A stretch of 20,166 nt of DNA from Verrucomicrobiota bacterium (GTDB taxonomy: Bacteria > Verrucomicrobiota > Verrucomicrobiia > Opitutales > Opitutaceae), in contig JAURJO010000094.1 of the NCBI GenBank assembly GCA_030832235.1, positions 1 through 20,166 of the forward strand, read 5' to 3'. The notes beneath the pieces were generated by a model that did not search any database, had not been told where the DNA came from, and saw only the letters and a list, made by a program, of their open reading frames with translations. How positions within the stretch are numbered: position 1 is the stretch's first letter; each line of letters begins with the position of its first letter. The translations under genes and the position numbers were made by a program. Below are positions 1-8,173 of this stretch, piece after piece.

Positions 1-1900
1 TGGGGCCGACCAGCATGCCATAGCCGCCCGACCCGTCGACCAGCTTGACCACCAGCTTCTCGAGATTTTCGAGCGTGTATTTGAGCGCCTGCGGCTCGCG
101 GCAACGCCAGGTTTCGACATTGGGGAGGCGGGCGGCCTCGCCGAAGTAGAATGTGTCGGCGTCCTGGAGTTCGAGGTTGTGGTGGCTGTAGTAGGAGCGC
201 GCGGTCTCGCGGAAACCGGCGGGCCAGTCCAGTTCGACGCCCTGCCGCACCAGTTCGCGCTGGAAATCCTCGAGGTGGCCCGGCGTGTTGCGGACCTGGC
301 GAGGGGTGAGCTTCCGGGCGTGGCACCAGGCGGCGAGGGCCCCGGCCGCCTCGCCGATGTTCCACTCGGTGGGATGCACGCGGAAGGCGCCGTTGGTGAC
401 GTGCGTGACGCCGAGGTTCTTGGCGGCCGGCAGCAGGTTTTCCACGCGCACCGGGATGAGCGCGCCGAGCGGAATCTGCTGCACCCAATGCTTCCCGTGC
501 ATGACCTCCGTGATGCTCGGCTGTCCGGGAGCGGTGGCCTTGTGGATATCCACGCGGTAGCCGCTGACTCCGACGCTGTCGCCGTATTTGCGCGGGCCGC
601 TCTTCGTCTCCGGCCGGTCGGAGCGGAAATGCTGCTCCAGGACGGTGAACTCCGCCTTGATGCGCCTCGACTCGCGCAGATAGGGCTGCGGAGCGAGGCC
701 ATCCAGCGTGCCCCAGAGATCGCCGCGCGGGCGAAGTCCCGGATAGCCGTGGCCGCCGGTGGCGGGATTGGGCGCCTCGGTCTGCAGCCAGTGGATCGCG
801 CACCGGCTGAGTTGCCGGGCAGCGGCGAGGTGGCGGGCACGCTCGTCCGCATCCACGCCGCAGAGAACGCCCAGATGGTATTCGTTGAGGGGCCAGATGG
901 CCGTGATCAGATCGCTGGGAAACGCCCCGGGCGCAAAGTTGGCGCGACAAGTCAGGCGGCGGAACGACCAGGTGCTCGCGACGTAGGCACCGGGCTTGGG
1001 CGGGCGCCGCAGATGGTCCTGCCGGACGCCGAACAGATCCGGCAGCGTGAACTTTGGGAAATCGCCCCGGTGGCTCCGCGCCTTCTTCCAAAAGTCGTAC
1101 TCGCTTGGCCGATCGATGACGTGCTCCTCGCCCGGCAGATGGTCGAGGGTGAACACCTGGGTGAACACCATCTGCTGGCGTGGGTCAGGTGGACCGTCCA
1201 CCGCGAGCGGCTCGCCGGTCTCGTGCCGCGACTCCGCGCCGATGACCGACTCGACGCCCCCGAGCTCGAGGAGATCGCCCAGCTCCGTGCCGTCGATGAC
1301 CCAGGGAGCTGTGAGCGTGCGCGTGGCGCCGGAGTGCTCATCGCGCACGGTGACCGCCTGCACGCGGTCTCCCGCCGACGCGACCGCCGTGGGGCGATGG
1401 TGGAGCAGGAGGCGGATACGTCCCGCGGCGAGGTGCGGTCCCAGCGCCGCGTGCAACACGGCGAGGCCCGCGCGCGGCTCGAATCCGAGGGCGGAGACCC
1501 AGCCCGCGCCGGGATTCAGAAGGGTATCCGCCCGTGCCTCCGCCGTGAGCGGATAGTGGCGGCGGTAATACTTGCGCACGCCGGTCCGAAACTCGCGATA
1601 GCTCCTGGTTGATCCGAATCGTTCGATCCAGGGATGCTCGTCGAGCGGTACCCCCTGCGCCGTCAGCTGCCCGCCGATCCAGCCGGTCTCCTCGGTGACG
1701 AGCACGTGCGCACCCATGCGGGCCGCCGTTAGGGCCGCCACGATGCCCCCGAGGCTGGCCCCGATCACGAGCACATCGGCGCGAAGTTCCCGGCCCGGTG
1801 ATAAGGCGCGGCCGGCGGCGGTCAGACCGGGCCACCCCATCAGGCTGCCGGCCGCCACTGCGGACTGCCGAAGGAAGCGTCGGCGCGAGACGAGGTGCAT
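1..1900 (-). CDS. Tat-exported FAD-dependent oxidoreductase, reading frame continuing into an ATP-grasp-like segment (3' end outside window)
   Basis: The frame is open from the ATG at 1900 to the window edge (about 633 codons visible). Residues 5-11 carry a twin-arginine signal (SRRRFLR) followed by a hydrophobic stretch. Residues about 42-52 give a Rossmann beta strand and FAD loop (VLVIGASLGG), then VTEETGWIGGQL at 68-79, typical of the FAD-dependent oxidoreductase family PF12831. Substrate is unknown; in Verrucomicrobiota such enzymes are often exported and lie near glycan genes. The oxidoreductase part seems to end near residue 560 (ELVRQGVELDW). From about residue 585 the frame reads FYFGEAARLPNVETWRC and then VVKLVDGSGGYGMLVGP, which I recognise as the nucleotide-binding region of circularly permuted type-2 ATP-grasp proteins, an unrelated cytoplasmic family. 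This is therefore a natural fusion, a deletion scar or an assembly join. The start is supported by AGGAAA about 4 nt upstream. Family assignment is strong for the first 560 residues. Confidence 0.85.
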   Translation of the reverse strand, partial: MHLVSRRRFLRQSAVAAGSLMGWPGLTAAGRALSPGRELRADVLVIGASLGGIVAALTAARMGAHVLVTEETGWIGGQLTAQGVPLDEHPWIERFGSTRSYREFRTGVRKYYRRHYPLTAEARADTLLNPGAGWVSALGFEPRAGLAVLHAALGPHLAAGRIRLLLHHRPTAVASAGDRVQAVTVRDEHSGATRTLTAPWVIDGTELGDLLELGGVESVIGAESRHETGEPLAVDGPPDPRQQMVFTQVFTLDHLPGEEHVIDRPSEYDFWKKARSHRGDFPKFTLPDLFGVRQDHLRRPPKPGAYVASTWSFRRLTCRANFAPGAFPSDLITAIWPLNEYHLGVLCGVDADERARHLAAARQLSRCAIHWLQTEAPNPATGGHGYPGLRPRGDLWGTLDGLAPQPYLRESRRIKAEFTVLEQHFRSDRPETKSGPRKYGDSVGVSGYRVDIHKATAPGQPSITEVMHGKHWVQQIPLGALIPVRVENLLPAAKNLGVTHVTNGAFRVHPTEWNIGEAAGALAAWCHARKLTPRQVRNTPGHLEDFQRELVRQGVELDWPAGFRETARSYYSHHNLELQDADTFYFGEAARLPNVETWRCREPQALKYTLENLEKLVVKLVDGSGGYGMLVGP

Positions 1901-2062
1901 GTTTCCTGAGGAAAGACCGCCCCCTCCGTGCGGCCAAGCGCCGATCCTAGGTGTGCAGAGCGGACCAGCGGCCGAGCGTCGCCGGAGCCATTTTCGCCAT
2001 CCGCGCGCTCTACTCAGCCGCGACGTTGGGATCACGTCGGAGCTGGCGCGACGGCGCGCCGC

Positions 2063-2155
2063 TTAGAAGGTCCCGCGCATGCCGACGGACCAGTTCACGC
2101 AGAAGTTGCCGTAGCGGTAGAGGGGGCGGGGGTGTCGCGGACCCGAGTCTCCACC
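2063..2155 (-). pseudogene. C-terminal remnant of an outer-membrane beta-barrel protein (TonB-receptor-like)
   Basis: On the minus strand 30 codons precede a TAA (2063-2065) and end in LYRYGNFCVNWSVGMRGTF, an alternating pattern with a terminal Phe typical of the last strand of outer-membrane barrels such as TonB-dependent receptors, which are abundant in Opitutaceae. An in-frame TAG at 2156-2158 lies immediately upstream and no start codon or barrel continuation is present, so only the tail of a gene survives. The remnant abuts the palindrome at 2150-2165. Recognition rests on about 20 residues only; a chance frame is possible. Confidence 0.35.
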
Positions 2156-2165
2156 CTAGGGTGGA
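2150..2165. promoter_or_regulatory. Perfect 16-bp palindrome, candidate operator
   Basis: TCCACCCTAGGGTGGA is its own reverse complement over 16 bp with no spacer, the geometry expected of a dimeric regulator site. It lies 250 bp upstream of the oxidoreductase start and at the upstream limit of the barrel remnant, so it may instead mark a recombination breakpoint. No regulator gene lies next to it. Confidence 0.35.
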
Positions 2166-2252
2166 CCGGATAGCAGTTTGTACCGGGCCGGCGTCGCCCG
2201 TGTAACAGGCGGACCACGTGCCCTGACCAAAGCCACGACCAGCGCTTGAACG

Positions 2253-2272
2253 ACGGGGGCCGCCGCCCCCGT
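2253..2272. terminator. GC-rich hairpin, possible terminator of the PQQ dehydrogenase unit
   Basis: ACGGGGGC and GCCCCCGT form a perfect 8-bp stem around a 4-nt loop (CGCC). It lies about 180 bp beyond the stop of the minus-strand PQQ dehydrogenase gene. There is no T-rich tract on either side, so it is not a standard intrinsic terminator and could be just a structured spacer. Confidence 0.3.
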
Positions 2273-2393
2273 GCTCCAACCGGAGAGCGTTAACCCGCGC
2301 GCGGTGCGCGCTTCCCATCCTCACCACCACCAAGACATTTTCCAAATCCTACTTCTCACGCCATGGCGCTTGACTGACACGGCTTCATAGCAG

Positions 2394-2414
2394 GCGCGGC
2401 CGCCCGCCGCGGAT
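2394..2414. repeat. Interspersed hairpin repeat, copy 1
   Basis: CGCGGCCGCCCGCCGCGGAT at 2395-2414 is identical over 20 bases to 12583-12602 and differs at two positions from 20088-20107. The arms CGCGGC and GCCGCG pair around the loop CGCCC; the outermost pair is a G-G mismatch in this copy. It begins 35 bp beyond the stop codon of the minus-strand PQQ dehydrogenase gene. Confidence 0.6.
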
Positions 2415-2448
2415 GTGTCACGAACAACAGACCGCCGTGGACCCGCCT

Positions 2449-4617
2449 TCAGCGCGGCAGCGCGAACGCCACGTAGGCGTCGCCGGCGCCGCTCGGGCCG
2501 CCGACGCGGCCGCCGCCGGTGGCGGTGATGACGATGTACTGGCGGCCGCCGGCCTCGTAGACCGCCGGGGCGGCGGTGCCGGCGAAGGGGAGCTTGGCCG
2601 ACCAGAGCTCGGCGCCGTTGTCGGCGTCGAACGCCCGGATGCGTTCGTCCTCCGTGCCGGCGACAAAGACGAGGCCGCCGGCGGTGACCGTCGCGCCGCC
2701 CAGATTCTGAGAACCGGTCTTCGGCACGCCCTGCGCGGTGAGTTTTTCCAGCTCCCCGAGCGGCACGCGCCAGAGCGCACGGCCGGTCCCGAGGTCATAG
2801 CAGTTGAGCAGCCCCCAGGGCGGCTTGATGCCCGGGTAGCCTTCGTGGTCGGTGAGGAACTTGAAGCCGTCGAATGTGTAGCGGGGCTGTTCCTTGCCAT
2901 CGCCCCGCCGCGGACTCGCCGCCGGCTGGTTGCGACGGAAGAGGAAGTCCAGCAGGTCGCGCTTTTCGTCGTCGCCGATCAACGGGTTGGGTGGCATCGC
3001 GCCGCGCCCGTTCTCGAGCAGCGCGAGCACGTCGGCGTCCTTGAGCCGGTTGCCAAGTGCGTACAGCGGCGGGGCGACGCCGAGGCCGCCGCGGTCGGGG
3101 CCGTGGCAGGTCGCGCAGTAGTGCTGGTAAACCTTTTCTCCGGCCGAATGCGGCTGGTTCGGGTTGCGCTCGCGTTCGTCGGGACGGATCACGGTGACCC
3201 GCGAGACCCAGCGGTTGGAAGTCACGTAGAGTCGTCCAGTGGGCACGTCGATCGCGCCGCCCGACCACTCGGCGCCACCGCGGGAGCCGATGAAGAGGTT
3301 GGGTACGCCCTCCGTGAAGGGTTGGAAAAAACCGTAGGTGGATTTCGCGACGACCTGACGCACGAACTCCCGCGCCTCGGGGGTGCGGTCCGTGATCATG
3401 TCGGGATGGAACTCCATGCGCGACACCGGCTCGGGCAGCTCGGGGTCCGGTTGGTAGGGCGAGGTGACTTCGCCGGGCAGCGTCGACACCGGCGCACGGC
3501 GCAGGCGCCACGGGAAAACCGGCCGGCCCGTGAGGCGGTCGAGGAGCGTGAGGTGGCCGCTCTTCGCCATGCCGACGACCGCGTCGACCGTCCGGCCCTC
3601 GCGACGGATCGTGACGAGGTTGGGCGGGGCGCAGACGTCGAGGTCCCAGATGTCGTGCTGCACATCCTGGAAATGCCACAGGCGTCGTCCGGTGGTGGCA
3701 TCGAGTGCGACCACGCAATTGGAGAACAGGTTGTCGCCCAGTCGGCCGATGCCGACCATGTCGGGCCGCGGTGCGCCGAAGGCGACGAACGCGATGCCGC
3801 GCTGGTCGTCGAGTGAAAGTCCGCTCCAGCCGTTGGCGCCCTGTTGGGGGCCATTCCACGAGTCGGCGCCGAACTCGCCGTCCCGTGGCACCGAGCGGAA
3901 ACGCCAGAGCAGGCGGCCGTCGCGGAGGTCGTAGCCGTAGGCGTCGCCGAACAGGCCGCAGGTGACGTAGATGTTCTTGAAGATCGCGCCGCTGGCGGTG
4001 GCGCTGGTGGGGATCTCGGCCCGGCCGCCCTCACCGAAACCCGGGGTGGGTTCGCCGGTGCGCGGATCGACGGAATAGATCCACTCTCCGAAGCCGAAGA
4101 GGACCCGTGCCGGTGCGGTGCCGTCGCCGGGCCAGTAAACCAGCCCGCGGCGGGCCGGGGCGTCTTGCATGCGCGGGCGGGCCGCCGTGGGAAGCGTACG
4201 CCGCCAGATCTCCTTACCCGTGGCGGCGTCGACCGCGACGATCGCGCGGCCGGGGGTCGGCGCATACATGACGCCATCGACGACGATCGGTGTGCATTGG
4301 ATGTTGGCCGCACCGTCGCCCGAGCGGTACGTCCACGCGACGGAGAGGTCGCGCACGTTGTTTTTATTGATGCGGTCGAGGGCCGAGTAACGCCGTGCAC
4401 CGTTGTCGCCCTGCGAACGCGGCCAGCCGCGGAACTGTTTCGCGTCAACCGGCAGCGCGGGCGTGAGCTCGGCGGTCGGCGCCGCCGGGATGACTTTGAA
4501 CTCGGGCAGGGCCGCGCGCGCGGTGGCGTCCTCCAGCGGAGGGGTCGCGGCGCCGAGACCTTGGACTAACGCCGCACCAGCGATGGCGGTGCAGAGAAGA
4601 ACGGCGGTGCGGCGCAT
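2449..4617 (-). CDS. Secreted PQQ-dependent dehydrogenase with inserted cytochrome c domain
   Basis: The 722-residue product starts with a signal peptide (about 1-24), then an eight-bladed PQQ propeller with repeated blade motifs such as AVDAATGKEIWRR and VALDATTGRRLWHF. HDIWDLD at 321-327 is the signature of glucose/quinate-type quinoprotein dehydrogenases. A cytochrome c domain is inserted at about 490-565: CATCH at 501-505 binds haem and Met541 (GAMPP) is the likely sixth ligand. The propeller closes at the C-terminus (GGLVFVAGTEDERIRAFDADNGAELW). It should oxidise a sugar or alcohol in the periplasm and pass electrons through its haem; the substrate cannot be read from the sequence. The gene follows the PVC cytochrome by 4 nt, with GGAG overlapping the upstream stop, so translation is probably coupled. 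The family is firm, the substrate unknown. Confidence 0.9.
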   Translation of the reverse strand: MRRTAVLLCTAIAGAALVQGLGAATPPLEDATARAALPEFKVIPAAPTAELTPALPVDAKQFRGWPRSQGDNGARRYSALDRINKNNVRDLSVAWTYRSGDGAANIQCTPIVVDGVMYAPTPGRAIVAVDAATGKEIWRRTLPTAARPRMQDAPARRGLVYWPGDGTAPARVLFGFGEWIYSVDPRTGEPTPGFGEGGRAEIPTSATASGAIFKNIYVTCGLFGDAYGYDLRDGRLLWRFRSVPRDGEFGADSWNGPQQGANGWSGLSLDDQRGIAFVAFGAPRPDMVGIGRLGDNLFSNCVVALDATTGRRLWHFQDVQHDIWDLDVCAPPNLVTIRREGRTVDAVVGMAKSGHLTLLDRLTGRPVFPWRLRRAPVSTLPGEVTSPYQPDPELPEPVSRMEFHPDMITDRTPEAREFVRQVVAKSTYGFFQPFTEGVPNLFIGSRGGAEWSGGAIDVPTGRLYVTSNRWVSRVTVIRPDERERNPNQPHSAGEKVYQHYCATCHGPDRGGLGVAPPLYALGNRLKDADVLALLENGRGAMPPNPLIGDDEKRDLLDFLFRRNQPAASPRRGDGKEQPRYTFDGFKFLTDHEGYPGIKPPWGLLNCYDLGTGRALWRVPLGELEKLTAQGVPKTGSQNLGGATVTAGGLVFVAGTEDERIRAFDADNGAELWSAKLPFAGTAAPAVYEAGGRQYIVITATGGGRVGGPSGAGDAYVAFALPR

Positions 4618-4621
4618 GGTC

Positions 4622-7600
4622 TTACTCCGCCGTTTTCGGCGGGGTCGGCAGCCCGCGGAGCGCGCGGGGCAGCGGGGCGCTGCTCTTCTGCTCCCCGGAC
4701 GTCAGGCTGGCGACGTACTCCACGATGTCGCGCAGTTCGGTGTTGGTGAGGATGGTCGCATAGACCTCGGGCATGCCGGAGGGGGCGCCCTCGCGTTTCG
4801 CGATGTCGGCCTTCCGGACCTCGATCAACTTGTTCTCCGCGTCGCGCAGGGTGACGACGGCGTCGTTTTCCGTGGCGACGATGCCCGCGGCCGAGGAGCC
4901 GTCCTTCCGCGTGAGCACGACGGTGTCGTAACCGGGGGCGATGCGGGCGTTGGGCTTCACGATTGATTCTAGGATGTACTCGCGGTCGTGCTTCGCGCCG
5001 AAGCCGGCGAGGTTGGGGCCGGCTTCGCCGCCGTCGCCGCCCGCGCGGTGGCAGCGCATGCAGGCAAGGACGGGATGCGACTCAAACGTGCGGCGACCGC
5101 GCTCGGCGTTGCCGCCGGCGAGCGCGATCCGGAACGGGGCCAGGGGATCCTTCGCGGCAGCCGCGGTCACGGCGGCCTCGCGCTCGGCGAGCAGGGCCTT
5201 GATCTCGGCGTTCTGGCGCCGGCCGGCGGCGGTGACGAGCTCGAGCTGCACCTCGGTCGGGACTTTGCCGGCGGCGAGCGCCCGCAGTTGGTCGGAGATC
5301 ATTTTGTCGGCGGCCGCATTGCGCGAGAAACCGAGGGAGCGGAACGCGCTCTTCTTTTCGGCGGCGGTGCCGAAGGTCACGAGGTTGGCGAGAACCGGTG
5401 CGGCGGTCTCCGGCGAGAGACGCGTGGCGATCGGGAGTGCGGCAAGACGGAGCGTGGAGTCGGCCGAGGCGCCGGCGGCGGCTACCGCCTCCTTCAGCCT
5501 CGGGTCCTTGACGGCGTCGAGGGCGGCAAGGGCGGAGGCGCGGGCCGCGCCCGCCTGACGTTCGTCGCGCACCATCGCGTGAAGCGCGTCGGCGGCGCCG
5601 GCGACCGCGAGCGACTGCATCGCCTCCAGGGCGGCGGATTGCACGACGGACGGCGCGCCGGGGGCGAGGAGCGGGCGGGCGAGGCGCTCGACGGCGTTCG
5701 CCGCCACGGCGCGATCACGCGTCGGGGTGGTGGTTGGCCGGTAAACGCCCACCAGCCGGTCGCGTTGCAGCGGCTTGGGCCATTGCGCGAGTTGGGCGAG
5801 GGCCTCGGCGCGCGCACGCGGTGGCGCATCGGCGCGCGTGGCGAAGTCGGCGATCGCGGTCGCGTTGGCCGCGGTGCCGAGGCGGAAATGAGCGTTGATG
5901 GCGCGGAACAGCACGGACTCGTCGGCGGTGGGTTTCACGAGCATGGCCGCGAGGGCCTCCATGGCTTCGGGCACGGGCGCGTCGTTGATGGCGATGGCGG
6001 CCTCACGCACGATCGCGGGATCGGCGTCGGCCAGGAACCGTGCCAGGTCCGGGCTGCGCAGACGACGCAGCGCGAGCACGGCGCCGAGGCGCACGGCGGG
6101 CGAGGCGTCGGAAACCGTTGCGGCCAGCGCGGCGCGATCGCCGGCGCCAACCAAGCCCATCACGATACCGTGGCGGAGCACGGCGTCGGTGTCGTTATTG
6201 GCGCGAAGGGCCTCGAGCAGCGCGGCAGTGTCGGACACGCGCCGCAGGCGGCCGAGCGCCTGAGCGGCGAAGTAACGCACGCGCGGCTCGGAGTCGCGGA
6301 GAAAGCGGGCGAGATCCTTGAGGAAAGGCGTGGAGAAGCCGGCGTGTTGCGCATGCTCGCCGGCGAGTTTCAGCGCCTGCGCGCGGATTTCACCGTCGGT
6401 GTCGGCCGCGGCCCGCTCGACGTGGGAGAGTGCGGCGGGGTTTTTCTCGCCAAGCTGGCCGAGGCCCCAGAGCGCGTGGAAGCGGGCGAAACGAGGAGCC
6501 TTCGCGTCGGCGGCGACGCCGGCGAGGGTCGCGATGCTGCCGGGTCCGCGACCGGCGAGTTCGTACTGGGCCTCGAGGCGCACGCGCCAGTCGGCGTGGC
6601 CGAGGAGCCCCGCGAGCTCGGCGGGGGACCGCTTGGTCCAGTCGCCGCCGATCAGGGCCTTGGTCTCGAGCACGAGCGGGTCCTTCTCGTGCTTCGGATC
6701 CGAGATCGCGTAGATGCGGCCGCGTTTCGACTTGGGCCAGCCGGTGGCCCAGTCGGCGGTGTAGAGCCGGCCGTCGGGTCCGAACTTCACGTCGGTGGGT
6801 AGTGCGGAGGTGAGGAACGGCTTGGCCTCGTTGATCTCGTAGGACGCGCCCTTGGGCTTTAGAGTGTAGGTGTAGACGCTGCTGCTCGAGACCGAGCCCT
6901 TGAAGTGCGTCATGAAAAAGTGACCGCGGTACGACGGGTTCAGGCCGGTGCCCGGGTAGTACTCGATGCCGGACGGGCCATCCTCGACGTTGCAGATCGG
7001 GGGCACGATGTACGCCGGTTGCCCGGCGTGGCGCGGGTGCCAGATCTTTTCTGTGTTCCACGGACCCGCTTTGCCGAGCGGGGCGAACTGGTAGCCGACG
7101 CGCCAGCCGCTGTCGCCGCCCGCGACGACGTGCACGAATCGCTCCTCGTCGCCGTTGTCGCAATCGTTGTCGCCGGTGAAGAGGTCGCCGAATTCGTTGA
7201 AGACGAGCGACTGCGGGTTGCGGAGACCGGTTGCGAAAAGCTCAAGGCCGGAGCCGTCGGGGTTGCAGCGGAACACCGCGCCTTCGTCGGGCACCGCGAG
7301 CGTGGCGCCTTCTTTGGTTTGGACCGTCGCGCCGCGGTCGCCGTTGCTGAAGTAAATCTTCCCGTCGGGACCGAACACGAGGCCGTGGAGATCGTGGCCG
7401 GTGAAGTTGAAGCGCACGCCGTAGCCGCGGCTGATCTCGGTGCGGCTCTCGGCGCGGTTCGCGCCCTTGAACCGCCAGACGCTCGGGATGTTGGTGAACC
7501 ACACCTCGCCGCGCCGGGCGAGGATGCCCGAGCCGATGCCGTCGAGGGGCGAGTTGAAGCCGTCGGCGTAGATCACGCTGCGGTCGGCGCGGCCGTCACC

Positions 7601-8077
7601 GTCGGTGTCCTCCACGAGCCGCACGATCTCACCCTCGATGGAAAGCTCCTTCTCGCCGGCGGGGCCGAAGGCGCGGCGGATCAGCGCGGCGCGGTCCTCG
7701 ACGGTACGGCACGCGAGTTCGTCCTCGAGCATCCACATGTAGTCGCGGATATCGAGGACGCTGCTGCGGTAGCGGTAGGTCTCGGCGACGAAGACGCGGC
7801 CCTTTTCGTCGAACGTGAACGCGACCGGGTTGGCGAGCATCGGCTCGGCGGCCCAGAGGCGCGCCTCAAGGCCGGCGGGCAGTCGCATGCGCTTCAGGGC
7901 CTGCTCGCCTTCGTCGGAGGCCGGAGCGATGTCGGGCGTCGCCTGGCGGGTGCCGGCGTCGCGGATACGGCCTCGGTTCGGAGAGCGGTCCTCGTCGTCG
8001 GCATCGGCGGCGCGGAGAACGGCGGCAGGAAGAAGGGCCGCGAACAACGCGGCGCGGAGGAGGCGGGTGGCGGGCAT
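4622..8077 (-). CDS. PVC-type membrane-bound cytochrome c with N-terminal propeller and HEAT repeats
   Basis: The 1151-residue product has a signal peptide (MPATRLLRAALFAALLPAAV), then a sorbosone/glucose-dehydrogenase-like propeller (about 40-480, with VFVAETYRYR, DGFNSPLDGIGSGI and GDNDCDNGDEER). A long alpha-helical HEAT-repeat region follows (about 490-980, repeats such as PRVRYFAAQALGRLRR). It ends in a cytochrome c domain with CMRCH at 1006-1010. This order defines the PVC-type haem-binding CxxCH proteins, largely confined to Planctomycetes and Verrucomicrobia, whose exact role is poorly established but is taken to be periplasmic redox. I chose the ATG at 8077 because the frame upstream opens only with a TTG at 8119 and the signal peptide begins here. 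It is the first gene of a unit with the PQQ dehydrogenase and diverges from the lipoprotein gene at 8174 with 96 bp between. Confidence 0.9.
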   Translation of the reverse strand: MPATRLLRAALFAALLPAAVLRAADADDEDRSPNRGRIRDAGTRQATPDIAPASDEGEQALKRMRLPAGLEARLWAAEPMLANPVAFTFDEKGRVFVAETYRYRSSVLDIRDYMWMLEDELACRTVEDRAALIRRAFGPAGEKELSIEGEIVRLVEDTDGDGRADRSVIYADGFNSPLDGIGSGILARRGEVWFTNIPSVWRFKGANRAESRTEISRGYGVRFNFTGHDLHGLVFGPDGKIYFSNGDRGATVQTKEGATLAVPDEGAVFRCNPDGSGLELFATGLRNPQSLVFNEFGDLFTGDNDCDNGDEERFVHVVAGGDSGWRVGYQFAPLGKAGPWNTEKIWHPRHAGQPAYIVPPICNVEDGPSGIEYYPGTGLNPSYRGHFFMTHFKGSVSSSSVYTYTLKPKGASYEINEAKPFLTSALPTDVKFGPDGRLYTADWATGWPKSKRGRIYAISDPKHEKDPLVLETKALIGGDWTKRSPAELAGLLGHADWRVRLEAQYELAGRGPGSIATLAGVAADAKAPRFARFHALWGLGQLGEKNPAALSHVERAAADTDGEIRAQALKLAGEHAQHAGFSTPFLKDLARFLRDSEPRVRYFAAQALGRLRRVSDTAALLEALRANNDTDAVLRHGIVMGLVGAGDRAALAATVSDASPAVRLGAVLALRRLRSPDLARFLADADPAIVREAAIAINDAPVPEAMEALAAMLVKPTADESVLFRAINAHFRLGTAANATAIADFATRADAPPRARAEALAQLAQWPKPLQRDRLVGVYRPTTTPTRDRAVAANAVERLARPLLAPGAPSVVQSAALEAMQSLAVAGAADALHAMVRDERQAGAARASALAALDAVKDPRLKEAVAAAGASADSTLRLAALPIATRLSPETAAPVLANLVTFGTAAEKKSAFRSLGFSRNAAADKMISDQLRALAAGKVPTEVQLELVTAAGRRQNAEIKALLAEREAAVTAAAAKDPLAPFRIALAGGNAERGRRTFESHPVLACMRCHRAGGDGGEAGPNLAGFGAKHDREYILESIVKPNARIAPGYDTVVLTRKDGSSAAGIVATENDAVVTLRDAENKLIEVRKADIAKREGAPSGMPEVYATILTNTELRDIVEYVASLTSGEQKSSAPLPRALRGLPTPPKTAE

Positions 8078-8173
8078 GGGGAAAGGCGCGGAGCGTAGGG
8101 CTGCGCGGGATCGAGGCAAGGCGCCGGGAGTCGGACGTTGCCTTCAGGACGCGGCTCGGCAGTCTGCGATGGC

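Larger units (their letters stand above)
1901..2448. other. Non-coding gap with remnant gene, palindrome, hairpins and a repeat
   Basis: This 548-bp gap separates two minus-strand genes, so it should contain the promoter of the FAD oxidoreductase and the transcript end of the PQQ dehydrogenase. It holds a 30-codon barrel-protein C-terminus remnant (2063-2155), a perfect palindrome (2150-2165), an 8-bp-stem hairpin (2253-2272), a smaller GCGCGC-GGT-GCGCGC hairpin (2297-2311) and one copy of an interspersed hairpin repeat (2394-2414). Just before the oxidoreductase start lies an odd palindrome TTTCCTGAGGAAA (1901-1913) that includes the Shine-Dalgarno sequence. No convincing -35/-10 pair was found. 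Confidence 0.6.

Noticed and set aside
179..1612. Long plus-strand open frame opposite the oxidoreductase
   Set aside because: It is the antisense of a well-recognised gene, has no family-like motifs, and such frames are expected at this GC content.
2010..2345. 111-codon minus-strand frame in the left intergenic gap
   Set aside because: It starts with TTG, passes through two hairpins and the palindrome, and resembles no family; a non-coding gap explains it better.
4988..6802. 604-codon plus-strand open frame opposite the PVC cytochrome
   Set aside because: Its Gly/Arg/Glu-rich composition mirrors the alanine-rich HEAT repeats of the real minus-strand gene; no domain is recognisable.
8078..8119. 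TTG-initiated extension of the PVC cytochrome
   Set aside because: It would put 14 residues before a good signal peptide; the ATG at 8077 is preferred.
8138..8173. TTG-initiated extension of the rhombotarget lipoprotein
   Set aside because: The ATG at 8174 places the lipoprotein signal at the N-terminus; the extension has no support.
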